DNA from: Cupriavidus necator N-1
Lineage (GTDB): Bacteria; Pseudomonadota; Gammaproteobacteria; Burkholderiales; Burkholderiaceae
Assembly (NCBI RefSeq): GCF_000219215.1
Contig: NC_015726.1
Coordinates: 2,108,001-2,172,000 of the forward strand
Direction: 5' to 3'
DNA length: 64,000 nt
Below, piece after piece: positions 1 to 9,365 of the stretch. Numbering within the stretch: the first letter of the stretch is position 1; every line of letters begins with the position of its first letter. The notes beneath the pieces were generated by a model. That model was not told the DNA's origin, did no database searches, and was given only the letters and a program-made list of their open reading frames with translations. The translations under genes and the position numbers were made by a program.

Positions 1-1599
1 GCCCACGCCGCCTTTGCCGACGCCGACGGCTACACCGCCCCGGCGCGCGCCGAAGCCCTGCTGCTGGGCCTGGGCTTCACGCTGGCGCAGGTGTCGCAGC
101 CAGTGGCCTCGTTCTCCGGCGGATGGCGCATGCGCCTGAACCTGGCGCAGGCGCTGATGTGCCCGTCCGACCTGCTCCTGCTCGACGAACCGACCAACCA
201 CCTGGACCTGGACGCCATCGTCTGGCTGGAGGACTGGCTGGCGCGCTACCCCGGCACGCTGGTGATGATTTCGCACGACCGCGAATTCCTCGACGCGATC
301 TGCAACGTCACCGTGCATATCGAGAACCAGCAACTGCGCCGCTATGGCGGCAACTACACGCTGTTCGAGACCCTGCGCCTGCAGCAGATGGCGCAGCAGC
401 AGTCCGCCTACGTGCGCCAGCAGAAGGAAATCGCGCACCTGGAATCGTTCATCACGCGCTTCAAGGCCAAGGCGACCAAGGCGCGCCAGGCACAGAGCCG
501 CGTCAAGGCGCTGGAAAAGATGGAGCGGCTGGCGCCGGTGCACGTGGCCGCCGGCTTCGCCTTCGAGTTCCGCGAACCCGACGCCGCGCCCAACCCGATG
601 ATGGTGCTCGACGGCGTCGACTGCGGATATGCCGAGGCCGAGCCGCCCGTCACCATCCTGCACAAGCTGGCGCTGTCGATCCAGAACGGCCAGCGCATCG
701 GCCTCTTGGGCGCCAACGGCCAGGGCAAGTCCACGCTGGTCAAGACCCTGGCCGGCACGCAGGACCCGCTCACGGGCAAGCTGCGCCTGGGCAAGGGCCT
801 GCAGATCGGCTACTTCGCCCAGCACCAGCTGGAGACACTGCGCGACCACGACTCGCCGCTGCAGCACCTGGCACGCCTGGCGCCCGACACCCGCGAGCAG
901 GAGCTGCGCGACTTCCTCGGCAGCTTCAACTTCCGCGGCGACATGGCCACCGCGCCGATCGAGCCCTTCTCGGGCGGCGAGAAGGCGCGGCTGGCCCTGG
1001 CGCTGATCGTCTGGCAGAAGCCCAACCTGCTGCTGCTGGACGAACCGACCAACCACCTGGACCTCGATACCCGCGAGGCGCTGACCATGGCGCTGGCGCA
1101 GTTCGAAGGCACGCTGATCCTGGTCTCGCACGACCGCCACCTGCTGCGCGCCACCGCCGACCAGTTCATGCTGGTGGCCGACGGCACCATCAAGCCGTTC
1201 GACGGCGACCTGGACGACTACCGCGACTGGTTGCTGCAACAGGCCGCGGCCAAGCGCAATGCCGCCACCGCCGCGCACCTGGCAGAGAACGCCGGCGATG
1301 CCGCGGCGGCGGTCAACCGCAAGGACCAGCGCCGCGCGGAGGCCGACGAGCGCCAGCGGCTGTCAGCACTGCGCAAGCCGTTGACGAAGGAACTGGAAAA
1401 GGTGGAAAAGCGCATGGCGGTGCTGCAAACCGCCAAGGAGGAGATCGACCAGTTCATGGCCGATGAAAGCAGCTATGCCGAAGCCAACAAGACGAAGCTG
1501 ATGGAGATGCTCAAGCGCCAGGGCGAGGTCAATGGCGAGCTGGAGACGCTTGAGGAGAAGTGGCTGGAGTTGCAGGAGCAGATCGAGCAGATTGCGTAA
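1..1599 (+). CDS. ABC-F family ATPase (YheS/Uup-like), 5' end outside window
   Basis: The reading frame is open from base 1, so the true start lies upstream; 532 codons are present. The visible part begins just before the first signature motif (FSGGWRMRLNLAQAL) and Walker B (LLLLDEPTNHLDLD), then has the linker, a second Walker A (GANGQGKST), a second signature (FSGGEKARLAL) and Walker B (LLLLDEPTNHLDLD). A charged, probably coiled-coil C-terminal tail follows. There are no membrane segments. This is the soluble two-NBD ABC-F architecture; members known to date act on ribosomes as translation factors or antibiotic-resistance proteins. The tail and the linker resemble YheS more than Uup, but the subfamily call is tentative. 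The gene ends at TAA, directly before a tRNA-like fragment and a hairpin terminator. Confidence 0.92.
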   Translation, partial: AHAAFADADGYTAPARAEALLLGLGFTLAQVSQPVASFSGGWRMRLNLAQALMCPSDLLLLDEPTNHLDLDAIVWLEDWLARYPGTLVMISHDREFLDAICNVTVHIENQQLRRYGGNYTLFETLRLQQMAQQQSAYVRQQKEIAHLESFITRFKAKATKARQAQSRVKALEKMERLAPVHVAAGFAFEFREPDAAPNPMMVLDGVDCGYAEAEPPVTILHKLALSIQNGQRIGLLGANGQGKSTLVKTLAGTQDPLTGKLRLGKGLQIGYFAQHQLETLRDHDSPLQHLARLAPDTREQELRDFLGSFNFRGDMATAPIEPFSGGEKARLALALIVWQKPNLLLLDEPTNHLDLDTREALTMALAQFEGTLILVSHDRHLLRATADQFMLVADGTIKPFDGDLDDYRDWLLQQAAAKRNAATAAHLAENAGDAAAAVNRKDQRRAEADERQRLSALRKPLTKELEKVEKRMAVLQTAKEEIDQFMADESSYAEANKTKLMEMLKRQGEVNGELETLEEKWLELQEQIEQIA

Positions 1600-1602
1600 T
1601 CT

Positions 1603-1627
1603 GGTTCGAGTCCCCTCCCTCGCACCA
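1603..1627 (+). other. tRNA 3'-end-like fragment
   Basis: Three bases after the ABC-F stop codon the sequence reads like the last 25 nt of a tRNA: a T-loop core GGTTCGAGTCC, then an acceptor-like stretch ending in CGCACCA. Upstream bases are coding and do not complete a T-stem or cloverleaf, so this is not a functional tRNA. It may be a leftover of a tRNA or an old attachment site, or chance. Confidence 0.4.
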
Positions 1628-1637
1628 CCGCAAACAA

Positions 1638-1664
1638 GAAACGGCGCCAATGGCGCCGTTTCTT
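1638..1664 (+). terminator. Rho-independent terminator after ABC-F gene
   Basis: A perfect stem of about 10 bp (AAACGGCGCC / GGCGCCGTTT) with a 3-nt loop is followed by TCTT. The hairpin is symmetrical and lies between two convergent genes, so it may also serve dsbB on the other strand. Confidence 0.75.
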
Positions 1665-1686
1665 ATGTCGATGGCTTGCTCCCGAC

Positions 1687-2172
1687 TCAGCGGAAATTCT
1701 TCTCGCGCCGGATCAACCCCACCGCCAGTGTCAGCGTCAGGATAAACAGCCAGATCAGCGACCATGCCGGCACCGACAGCCCCAGCACCGGCGGCAGCGG
1801 CGCGGTGCACAGGCCATCGGCGTAGAACACCTGAGGCAGCGCCTTGGCAGTCGGCAGCGCGTTGACCCAGTTTTCCAGCGGGTCGATGCCGCAACTGGCC
1901 TTGGGATTGAGCAGCAGCGACACGTGGTAGACCGCCACCGCAATGCCGGCGATGCCGGACAGCATGCCCAGGCCCTGCCACAGCGAGCGCGTGTTCTGCG
2001 CCACCGCGGCCAGCAGCGAGAAGATGCCGATGCCGATAAAGGCGAAGCGCTGCATCACGCAGAGCGGACAGGGCTGGTAGCCCTTTTCAAACTGCAGGTA
2101 GAGCGCAACGCCGACCAGGCCGAAGGAAACGAGGGCGATCAGCAGGAAGTAGGCGCGGGAGTTGGCTTGCAT
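1687..2172 (-). CDS. dsbB: Disulfide bond formation protein B (DsbB)
   Basis: A 161-residue inner-membrane protein with four hydrophobic segments. It carries the two DsbB cysteine pairs: the redox-active CPLC motif (C35, C38) in the first periplasmic loop, and C94/C122 in the second. In the family, DsbB reoxidises periplasmic DsbA and passes electrons to ubiquinone. QRFAF directly follows CPLC, a typical family position. Length matches the family. The gene stands alone and is convergent with the upstream ABC-F gene; no dsbA is nearby. Confidence 0.93.
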   Translation of the reverse strand: MQANSRAYFLLIALVSFGLVGVALYLQFEKGYQPCPLCVMQRFAFIGIGIFSLLAAVAQNTRSLWQGLGMLSGIAGIAVAVYHVSLLLNPKASCGIDPLENWVNALPTAKALPQVFYADGLCTAPLPPVLGLSVPAWSLIWLFILTLTLAVGLIRREKNFR

Positions 2173-2316
2173 GGTTGGTGATCAGGTGTTCCGATAATCG
2201 GTGCCGTCAGTGGATGGCGCGGCATTGCTGCGCATTATTACCTATTTTGCAGCGCCTGCAGTTGACGTCACACGCAGCGCAAGCCCCCTGCCCTGTGGCG
2301 GATTGACGCAGGGGTG

Positions 2317-2880
2317 CTACCCGCCGGCTGCCTGCCACGCCGTGCGCGGCAAACGGTACAGGCAATGGGGCCGCAACGGATGCCCTGGCGGCAATGCGGG
2401 ATGCTCAAAGCCCACGGCATCCTCGCGCATGCCGAGCCTTTCCATGACCGCCCGCGAGCGGGCATTGGCGAGTGTCGTGAAGGACACGATTTCATCCAGC
2501 CCCAGCCGCTCAAAGCCCCAGGCAAGCGCGCCGCGTGCCGCCTCGGTCGCGTAGCCGCTGCCCCAGGCGTGCCGCGCCAAGCGCCAGGCGATCTCCACGC
2601 AAGGCGCGAACGGCAGCGCCGCGGTGGGCTCGTGCAGTCCGACAAACCCCAGGAAAACACCGTCCGCCTTGCGCTCCGCTACCCAGACGCCCCATCCCTT
2701 CGCTGCGATCAGGCTGCGGCAGTGGTCGGCCATCGCATCGCTTTCAACACGCGTCAGCGGCGCAGGGAAATAGCGCATCACCTGCGCATCGGCATTGAGC
2801 GCGGCAAACGGCGCATAGTCCGCCTCGCGCCACTGCCGCAGCCGCAGGCGTTCGGTCTCGAAGGCGATGCCGTCGTCCAT
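2317..2880 (-). CDS. GNAT N-acetyltransferase, RimJ/RimL type
   Basis: A 187-residue protein starting TERLRLRQWREAD after a short lead, the usual N-terminus of the RimJ/RimL-like GNAT group. The acetyl-CoA-binding region (RHAWGSGYATEA, near residues 103-114) and the C-terminal N-x-x-S-x-x-V-x-E-R-L-G-M motif are present. Such proteins acetylate protein N-termini or small amines; the substrate cannot be read from sequence. The start codon lies 2 nt after the radA stop, so the gene is probably co-transcribed with radA. Confidence 0.85.
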   Translation of the reverse strand: MDDGIAFETERLRLRQWREADYAPFAALNADAQVMRYFPAPLTRVESDAMADHCRSLIAAKGWGVWVAERKADGVFLGFVGLHEPTAALPFAPCVEIAWRLARHAWGSGYATEAARGALAWGFERLGLDEIVSFTTLANARSRAVMERLGMREDAVGFEHPALPPGHPLRPHCLYRLPRTAWQAAGG

Positions 2881-2882
2881 AC

Positions 2883-4244
2883 TCAGTCCAGATGGCGCAC
2901 GCGGTCGATGGCCTGCTCGATGCGTTCCACCGCGATCACTTCGAGCCCGTCGATCTTCTGTTTGGGCGCGTTCGCCTTGGGAATCACGGCGATCGTAAAG
3001 CCCAGCTTGGCGGCTTCCTTCAGGCGCTCCTGCCCGCGCGGGCTGGGGCGGATCTCGCCGGCCAGGCCGACTTCGCCGAACACCACCAGGCCGCGCGGCA
3101 GCGGCTTGTTGCGCATCGATGAATGGATCGACAGCAGCACCGCGAGGTCGGCGGCGGGCTCGGTGATCTTGACCCCGCCCACCGCGTTCAGGAACACGTC
3201 CTGGTCAAAGCAGGCAATGCCCGCGTGCCGGTGCAGCACCGCCAGCAGCAGCGCCAGCCGGTTCTGCTCAAGGCCCACCGCCAGCCGGCGCGGGTTGGGT
3301 ACATGGGCGGTATCGACCAGCGCCTGGATCTCAACCAGCAGCGGACGCGTGCCCTCCTGCGTCACCAGCACGCACGAGCCCGGCACGGTCTCTTCGTGCT
3401 GCGACAGGAACAGCGCCGACGGATTGCTGATGCCGCGCAGGCCGCGCTCGGTCATGGCAAACACGCCCAGCTCATTGACCGCGCCGAAGCGGTTCTTGAA
3501 GGCGCGGATCAGCCGGTGCGACGAGTGGGTATCGCCCTCGAAATACAGCACCGTATCGACGATATGCTCCAGCACGCGCGGACCCGCCAGGCTGCCTTCC
3601 TTGGTCACATGGCCGACCAGGATGATGGTGATGCCGCTGCTCTTGGCAATGCGCGTCAGCTGCGCCGCGCATTCGCGTACCTGCGCGACCGAGCCCGGTG
3701 CGGAGTTCAGCGCCTCGGAGTACAGCGTCTGGATCGAGTCGATCACCGCGACTTCGGGCTTTTCCACTTCCAGCGTGGCCTGGATCTTCTCCAGCTGGAT
3801 TTCGGCAAGCAACCCCAGCGACGGGCTTTCCACGCCCAGCCGCTGCGCGCGCAGCGCGATCTGCGCACCGGATTCTTCGCCGCTGACATAGAGCACGCGG
3901 CGCTGGCCCGCAAGGTTGGCCAGGGCCTGCAGCAGCAGCGTGGACTTGCCGATGCCGGGATCGCCGCCGATCAGCACCACCCCGCCCGACACCAGGCCGC
4001 CGCCCAGCACGCGGTCGAATTCATCGATGCCGCTGGAGAAGCGCGGCACGTCAGCGGCATCGATCTCCGACAGCTTGCGCACCGTGGCCGACGCGGCCAG
4101 CGGCTGGAAGCGCTTGTTCGCGGCGGACTCGGCCACCGTCTCAACCAGCGTGTTCCACTGCTGGCAATGCGGGCACTGGCCGGCCCAGCGCGGCGTGGTG
4201 CCGCCGCATTCAGTACACGTATAGACAGTCTTGGTCTTGGCCAA
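2883..4244 (-). CDS. radA: DNA repair protein RadA (Sms)
   Basis: 453 residues, close to the usual length of about 460. It has an N-terminal four-cysteine zinc finger (C10, C13, C24, C27), Walker A GGDPGIGKST (93-102), the RadA-specific KNRFG motif, and a C-terminal Lon-protease-like domain. RadA is a RecA-family branch-migration helicase of recombinational repair. I chose a TTG start because it gives the standard N-terminus (AKTKTVYTCTECG) and has AAGGA about 10 nt upstream; an upstream in-frame extension would be unlike the family. A terminator separates it from alr upstream. Confidence 0.95.
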   Translation of the reverse strand: MAKTKTVYTCTECGGTTPRWAGQCPHCQQWNTLVETVAESAANKRFQPLAASATVRKLSEIDAADVPRFSSGIDEFDRVLGGGLVSGGVVLIGGDPGIGKSTLLLQALANLAGQRRVLYVSGEESGAQIALRAQRLGVESPSLGLLAEIQLEKIQATLEVEKPEVAVIDSIQTLYSEALNSAPGSVAQVRECAAQLTRIAKSSGITIILVGHVTKEGSLAGPRVLEHIVDTVLYFEGDTHSSHRLIRAFKNRFGAVNELGVFAMTERGLRGISNPSALFLSQHEETVPGSCVLVTQEGTRPLLVEIQALVDTAHVPNPRRLAVGLEQNRLALLLAVLHRHAGIACFDQDVFLNAVGGVKITEPAADLAVLLSIHSSMRNKPLPRGLVVFGEVGLAGEIRPSPRGQERLKEAAKLGFTIAVIPKANAPKQKIDGLEVIAVERIEQAIDRVRHLD

Positions 4245-4260
4245 CGGATGTCCTTGCAGG

Positions 4261-4292
4261 AAAAAACGAGCCGGGCCCACAAGTGGCCCGGC
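4261..4292 (-). terminator. Rho-independent terminator between alr and radA
   Basis: Read on the minus strand: a GC-rich stem GCCGGGCC(C)AC / GTGGCCCGGC with one bulged base, closed by a short loop and followed by six T residues. It sits downstream of alr and just before the radA ribosome-binding site, so it should separate their transcription at least partly. Confidence 0.8.
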
Positions 4293-4339
4293 CGGCAGAT
4301 GGTAAGTGCACGGGCCTGCGCCCGCACCAACGCCCCGGA

Positions 4340-5461
4340 TCAGGCCACGGCAGGCGCGGCGCTGTCCGAAGCCGTGATCGTCGCCACCGAGGTCGGCACG
4401 CGCGGCGCGAGCGCGCACATCAGCTCGTAGCCGACCGTGCCGCTGGCCTGCGCCACCTCGTCGATCGGCAGGCCCTGGCCCCACAGCGTGACCGGGCTGC
4501 CGACCTTGGCCTTCGGGCACGGGGTGAGGTCCACGCACAGCATGTCCATCGACACGCGCCCGACCAGTTCGGTGCGCACGCCATCGACCAGCACCGGCGC
4601 ACGTTGCTCGCCCCAGCCCGACGCGTGGCGCGGGTAGCCGTCGGCATAGCCGCACGCCACCACGCCGATGCGCATCGGCCGCTCGGCGGTGAACAAGGAG
4701 CCGTAGCCGACGGTATCGCCCGGCTGCAGGTCCTGCACCGAGATCAGTTCGCTGTGCAGCGACATGGCGGGCTGCAGGCCGGTGCCGGCAATATCGGCAT
4801 CGCGCCCGGTCGGCGAGGCGCCGTACAGGATGATGCCGGGGCGCACCCAGGCGCGGTGCGCCTGCGGGTGCCACAGCACCGCGGCCGAGTTCGACAGGCT
4901 GGCCTCGCCCGGCAGGTTGGCCGTGGCGGCATCGAACGCCTCGATTTGGTGGGCGACGCCTCGGGCACTATCCGCATCGGAAAAATGCGTCATATGGACG
5001 ATACTGCCTACACAGGGCATGGCACGGGCGCGCTCCCAGGCGGGACGGTAATCCGCCGGATGGAAGCCGAGCCGGTTCATGCCGGTGTTGAGCTTGAGCT
5101 GGATGGCCAGCGGCCCCTTGGCGCGTGCGCTTTCCAACATGCGCAGCTGCTCGTCGCAATGGATCGCGGTGGTCAGGCGGTATTGTTCGATGACGGCAAC
5201 ATCCTGCGGCTGGAAGAAGCCCTCCAGCAGCAGGATCGGGCCCTGCCAGCCAAGGTCACGCAGCAGCACGGCCTCGTTCAGGTCCAGCAGGCCGAAGCCG
5301 TCGGCACCCCGCAGCGCAGCAAAGACGCGGCGGATGCCGTGGCCGTAGGCATTGGCCTTGACCACCGCCCAGATGCGCGAATCCGGCGCCTTGCGGCGGA
5401 TGATGTCGAGATTGTTGGCCAGGGCGGGTTGATGGATGACAGCGTGGATGGGTCTTGGCAT
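4340..5461 (-). CDS. alr: Alanine racemase
   Basis: 373 residues from the ATG at 5461. The pyridoxal-phosphate lysine lies in [11 protein letters not shown] (K35). The PLP phosphate-binding region and the C-terminal beta domain with the catalytic tyrosine (VGYGSLF) are present. Alr interconverts L- and D-alanine for peptidoglycan. A GTG three codons upstream (5470) is an alternative start; ATG gives the more usual N-terminus. The gene is followed by a strong terminator. Confidence 0.95.
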   Translation of the reverse strand: MPRPIHAVIHQPALANNLDIIRRKAPDSRIWAVVKANAYGHGIRRVFAALRGADGFGLLDLNEAVLLRDLGWQGPILLLEGFFQPQDVAVIEQYRLTTAIHCDEQLRMLESARAKGPLAIQLKLNTGMNRLGFHPADYRPAWERARAMPCVGSIVHMTHFSDADSARGVAHQIEAFDAATANLPGEASLSNSAAVLWHPQAHRAWVRPGIILYGASPTGRDADIAGTGLQPAMSLHSELISVQDLQPGDTVGYGSLFTAERPMRIGVVACGYADGYPRHASGWGEQRAPVLVDGVRTELVGRVSMDMLCVDLTPCPKAKVGSPVTLWGQGLPIDEVAQASGTVGYELMCALAPRVPTSVATITASDSAAPAVA

Positions 5462-6031
5462 GGGAGTCACATCTCAGGAAGCGGACGAGCAAGCAGGCGG
5501 CGCTGGCGGGATGGGCGGCCGGCGCGGGCGCTGGAAGGACGGCTCTGTCTCAGTATCGATGGCGCAAACGTCACCTGTCGGTGTACAGCAGCATGTTGCG
5601 GCGACTGGCATGCGGGAATGTGCGGAATTGGCACGCCCTTGTATCCCAGTCACCATATCGGTTCGACCACGCACCAGATCAGGGAAGACCCGGTCGGCTG
5701 GTCGCGATCGCAGTCGTTATTTGAACACATTCGGATGCCGTTGCCGGGGGTCATTGGGGAATCGGCACGGCAATCCGCTGTCAAAAAGAGCCCTTGCCGG
5801 GGTTCGGGAATGTCATGTTTTCGTGATATAAAGCCGGACGCTCCGGCCATGTTCTAAAAGCGAAGCATTATGTCAATGACTGTCAGGCAAGCCTCAAGAC
5901 GCCGCAGCGCAGCACCTCAGACACAATTCGACACGGCCGCGGCACAAGGTTCCCTGCAAACCATGGCCTCCCCGGTGGGCGCTAGCCTGCCCAGCCTGAG
6001 CGGAGTTCGCGATGGAGAAAAAGTCGACAGC
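5462..6031. other. Intergenic region between divergent alr and lplT
   Basis: About 570 bases without a recognisable gene. The lplT frame stays open back to 5870, giving a 54-codon extension with no family resemblance. I see no convincing hairpin or repeat. Promoters for both genes are expected here, but I could not assign a -35/-10 pair with confidence. Confidence 0.5.
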
Positions 6032-7351
6032 ATGAAGAAGGGTTTTTACACCATCATGGCCGCGCAGTTTTTTTCTTCGCTGGCCGACAACGCCTTACTG
6101 ATCGCCGCGATCGCCCTTCTCACCGAATTGCATTCCCCGCAGTGGATGACCCCGCTGCTCAAGCTGTTCTTCGTTCTTTCCTACGTCGTCCTCGCCGCCT
6201 TCGTCGGCGCCTTTGCCGACTCCATGCCCAAGGGGCGGGTGATGCTCATCACCAACGCCATCAAGGTGGTCGGCTGCGCCATCATGATGTTCGGGCTGCA
6301 CCCGTTGCTGGCGTATGGCGTGGTGGGATTCGGCGCGGCCGCGTACTCGCCGGCCAAGTACGGCATCCTGACCGAACTGCTGCCGCCAGAGAAACTGGTG
6401 ATGGCCAATGGCTGGATCGAAGGGCTGACGGTGGGTTCGATCATCCTGGGCACCGTGGTGGGTGGCGCGCTGATCTCGGTGCATATCTCCAGCCTCCTGC
6501 TGCGCTTTGACGTCCCCCTCATCAACACCGGCATCGACACCCCGGCCGAAGCCGCGATGGTGGTGATCATGCTGTTCTACGTGGTCGCCTCGATCTTCAA
6601 CCTGTTTATCCCCGATACCGGCGCCCGCTATCCGGCGCAGGAAAAGAACCCGATCAGGCTGATCGCAGAGTTCGGCGACTGCTTCGTGGCGCTGTGGCGC
6701 GACAAGCTGGGCCAGATCTCGCTGGCGGTGACCACGCTGTTCTGGGGCGTGGGCGCCACGCTGCAGTTCATCGTGCTGAAGTGGGCCGAGAAGTCGCTGG
6801 GACTGAACCTGTCCCAGGGCGCGCTGCTGCAGGCCGTGGTGGCCGTGGGCGTGGCCGTGGGCGCGATCCTGGCCGCGGCGCGCATCCCGCTGCGCAAATC
6901 GCTGTCGGTGCTGCCCTTTGGCGTGGCCATGGGCGCCACCGTGATGATCATGGCGTTCTACACCAAGGATGCGATGCCCCATGTCACGCTGGACGTGCTG
7001 GGTATGCATATGCCGCTGTACATGGCCATCGCCTATGTGTTCCTGATGGTGGTGGGCGCCATGTCGGGCTACTTCGTGGTGCCGATGAACGCGCTGCTGC
7101 AGCACCGCGGGCACGTGCTGCTGTCGGCCGGCCACTCCATCGCGGTGCAGAACTTCAATGAGAACGTCTCGGTGCTGCTGATGCTGTGCCTGTATGCGCT
7201 GCTGATCAAGCTGAACGTGCCGATCGGCGTGGTCATCATCGCGCTGGGCCTGTTTATCTGCGTGACCATGGCGCTGGTGCTCAAGCTGCACAAGTACAAC
7301 GTTCGCACCTTCAACTCGCTGGCGATGATCGGCGAGGACAAGCACCACTAG
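6032..7351 (+). CDS. lplT: Lysophospholipid transporter LplT (MFS)
   Basis: 439 residues from the ATG at 6032, beginning MKKGFYTIMAAQFFSSLADN, the characteristic LplT start. About 11-12 hydrophobic segments follow, and the MFS loop motif (AFADSMPKGRVM) lies after the second. LplT moves lysophospholipids inward across the inner membrane for re-acylation. The start was chosen by the family N-terminus; GGAG lies about 15 nt upstream. An in-frame ATG at 5870 would add 54 polar residues not seen in the family. No aas-like acyltransferase gene is adjacent. Confidence 0.9.
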   Translation: MKKGFYTIMAAQFFSSLADNALLIAAIALLTELHSPQWMTPLLKLFFVLSYVVLAAFVGAFADSMPKGRVMLITNAIKVVGCAIMMFGLHPLLAYGVVGFGAAAYSPAKYGILTELLPPEKLVMANGWIEGLTVGSIILGTVVGGALISVHISSLLLRFDVPLINTGIDTPAEAAMVVIMLFYVVASIFNLFIPDTGARYPAQEKNPIRLIAEFGDCFVALWRDKLGQISLAVTTLFWGVGATLQFIVLKWAEKSLGLNLSQGALLQAVVAVGVAVGAILAAARIPLRKSLSVLPFGVAMGATVMIMAFYTKDAMPHVTLDVLGMHMPLYMAIAYVFLMVVGAMSGYFVVPMNALLQHRGHVLLSAGHSIAVQNFNENVSVLLMLCLYALLIKLNVPIGVVIIALGLFICVTMALVLKLHKYNVRTFNSLAMIGEDKHH

Positions 7352-7393
7352 GGTCTCTCCCGCGTCCATCTGCCTGCAGCCGGCGCGAGTGGC

Positions 7394-8533
7394 TCAGGCC
7401 GTGTCGCCTGGCGCGGCCTGCTGCCCTGGCCTGGACGGCTCCGCCGCCCGTGCCAGCGCACGCTCTTCCCACCCCGGCGGCACCACGAACCCGCGCGAGA
7501 ATTCGCGCCACCAGCCCGGCGCCTCTGGCCCGGCCGGCTCCAGTTCACACAACATCACCGGCGATTCGCGCCGCCAGCCGTGATCATGGCGCGGGTCCGC
7601 AAAGCGCTGCGCCAGCATCGCATGCAGTGCGCCGACATCTTCCGTGCCGGCTTCGGGCACCAGCGCGCCCGATAACCACCCGGTACGCGGCAGGCGGCAC
7701 CAGCGCAAGCCAGGCCGCGCGGCTGCGCGGGCGGCCCAGCCGTCGAGCGTGGACCACCAGCCGTGCAGATGGTCTGGCGCGATGCCCAGCGCATCCAGCC
7801 CCGGCGGCACCCGGCCATCGCGATAGAACAGCCACCCCAGCAGGTAGACCTCGCTGCGGTCCACCGTATGTCCCAGCAGGGCCTGTGCCTCCGCGGTGCA
7901 GCCCAGCGGGAGCTGGCGGTGCACGATGTGGCCCAGCTTGTCGCCAAGGCGGTCGACCAGGTTCGGGCCGACGAAATCCTGCGCCCGCGGCACCTGGCTG
8001 ACGCCAGGCGCCATCAGGTAGAACTTGGCCGCCATCTCCCAGTGGACCACCGCGCCCGACGCCTGCTCGCGCCAGATAAAGTCCAGCTCGCCCAGCGTGC
8101 GGATACCCTGTCGCCCTGCGCGCCGCACCGGCACGTTGGCAGCCAGCAGCGACAGCCCCTGCATATGGCGCAGCGCGAAATGCAGCAGCCGCTCGGCATG
8201 GCGGCCCAGCCGCAGGCTGCGGCTGGCGGGGTCCTGGTCGGGATCGTCGGCGGAGGGGGCGGCGTGGCCGTCGGCCAGTTCGTCGATGGTGGCGGGCAGC
8301 GTGGCGGGGTCCGCGGCTTCCAGCCAGTGCTGCCAGGCGGCCAGTGTGCCGGCAGGCCAGCGTGCCGGGGCCGCGCCTGGCACCGCCGCCAGCAACGGCG
8401 GCGAGAGCGTGGTCCAGGCCAGGTCGCGCGTGCGCGCCGACGCGGCGCGGCGCCACAGCGGCGGGCCCGACGGCCTGTTGCCGTCGCCGCCGCGGGTCAG
8501 GGAGAGATCAGGCCCCAGTTCCCGCACGGTCAT
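7394..8533 (-). CDS. DUF1853 family protein
   Basis: A 379-residue soluble protein. The N-terminal RDLAWTTLSPPLL, the central RLGRHAERLLHFAL and the segment ending WEMAAKFYLM match what I know of DUF1853, a proteobacterial family of unknown function. The pattern of a charged core with several Trp and acidic residues is loosely nuclease-like, but I cannot name catalytic residues. It is the last gene of the tsaB-rimI-UDG operon, overlapping the UDG gene by 26 nt, so translational coupling is likely. Confidence 0.8.
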   Translation of the reverse strand: MTVRELGPDLSLTRGGDGNRPSGPPLWRRAASARTRDLAWTTLSPPLLAAVPGAAPARWPAGTLAAWQHWLEAADPATLPATIDELADGHAAPSADDPDQDPASRSLRLGRHAERLLHFALRHMQGLSLLAANVPVRRAGRQGIRTLGELDFIWREQASGAVVHWEMAAKFYLMAPGVSQVPRAQDFVGPNLVDRLGDKLGHIVHRQLPLGCTAEAQALLGHTVDRSEVYLLGWLFYRDGRVPPGLDALGIAPDHLHGWWSTLDGWAARAAARPGLRWCRLPRTGWLSGALVPEAGTEDVGALHAMLAQRFADPRHDHGWRRESPVMLCELEPAGPEAPGWWREFSRGFVVPPGWEERALARAAEPSRPGQQAAPGDTA

Positions 8534-9365
8534 GAACCTCCCTGGCCAGGCACAGGTCTTCCCAGGCGCGCGCCTTGTCGGTCAGGGTGCGCAGCAGGTA
8601 AGCCGGATGGTAGGTCACCACCACGGGGATGCCTTCATAGCTATGTACGGTGCCGCGCAGCTTGCCGATCGGCGTGGTGGTGCGCAGCAGCGACTGCGCC
8701 GCAAAGCGGCCCAGCACGACGATCACCCTGGGCTTCACCAGCGCGATCTGGCGGCGCAGGAACGGCTCGCACTGCGCCACCTCTTCGGGCTCCGGGTTGC
8801 GGTTGCCGGGCGGGCGGCACTTGAGCACGTTGGCGATAAACACATTGCGCCCGCGCGCCAGCCCGAGCGAGCCGAGCATATTGTCGAGCAGCTTGCCGGC
8901 CTGGCCGACGAAGGGCTCGCCCTGCAGGTCTTCGTTCTCGCCGGGGGCTTCGCCCACCAGCATCCATTCGGCCTGGCGGTCGCCCACCCCGAATACGGTA
9001 TTGGTGCGGTTCTGGCACAGGCCGCAGGCGGTGCAGCTTGCCACGGCGGCGTCCAGCGCCGGCCATTCCATGCTGGCGATGGCAGCTTCGCGCCCCGCTT
9101 GCGCCGAGCCGGGTTCCGGACCGGCGGGGACCAGGGCAGGCGCAACCGGTGTCCGGGAGACAGGCGGCGCCACCGGCGCCGGCACCGGCATGGCGGGTTC
9201 CGCAACCACTGCGGCAAACTCGGCCACAGGCGCCTCGGCAACAGCCATCGCTGCCTGCGCCACGGCCGCCTCCGGCGCGGCGTCTGCCTGCGCATCCGCG
9301 CGCTCGCGCGGCACCCATTCGGTCGGGATGCCCAGGACTTCCAGGAACTGTGCGCGGCGGCTCAT
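8508..9365 (-). CDS. Type-4-like uracil-DNA glycosylase (Fe-S)
   Basis: 285 residues. An N-terminal linker of about 95 residues rich in Ala/Pro/Val is followed by the glycosylase domain. The Fe-S ligands are visible as CTAC, KCRPP and the Cys in EVAQCEPFL. The active-site motif GEAPGENED and the C-terminal HPAYLLR motif fit family 4 UDGs, which remove uracil from DNA to start base-excision repair. The gene overlaps rimI by 4 nt. The low-complexity N-terminal extension is longer than in minimal family members and is probably a disordered tether. Confidence 0.9.
   Translation of the reverse strand: MSRRAQFLEVLGIPTEWVPRERADAQADAAPEAAVAQAAMAVAEAPVAEFAAVVAEPAMPVPAPVAPPVSRTPVAPALVPAGPEPGSAQAGREAAIASMEWPALDAAVASCTACGLCQNRTNTVFGVGDRQAEWMLVGEAPGENEDLQGEPFVGQAGKLLDNMLGSLGLARGRNVFIANVLKCRPPGNRNPEPEEVAQCEPFLRRQIALVKPRVIVVLGRFAAQSLLRTTTPIGKLRGTVHSYEGIPVVVTYHPAYLLRTLTDKARAWEDLCLAREVHDRAGTGA

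Noticed and set aside
2314..3891. Long open frame (525 codons) opposite the GNAT and radA genes
   Set aside because: Antisense shadow: the opposite strand carries clear RadA and GNAT motifs, and the shadow has the Arg/Ser/Ala-rich composition typical of GC-rich antisense frames.
5794..5832. Possible lplT promoter (TTGCCG ... TATAAA)
   Set aside because: The spacing of 27 bases is too long for a sigma-70 promoter.
4283..5857. Long frame opposite alr
   Set aside because: Antisense to alanine racemase; no recognisable motifs and a His/Arg/Gln-rich composition.
5870..6031. Upstream ATG for lplT giving a 54-residue extension
   Set aside because: The extension is polar, unlike the family, and MKKGFYTIMAAQFF at 6032 is the standard LplT start.
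6095..7369. 424-codon frame opposite lplT
   Set aside because: His/Gln/Arg-rich antisense shadow of a membrane protein gene.
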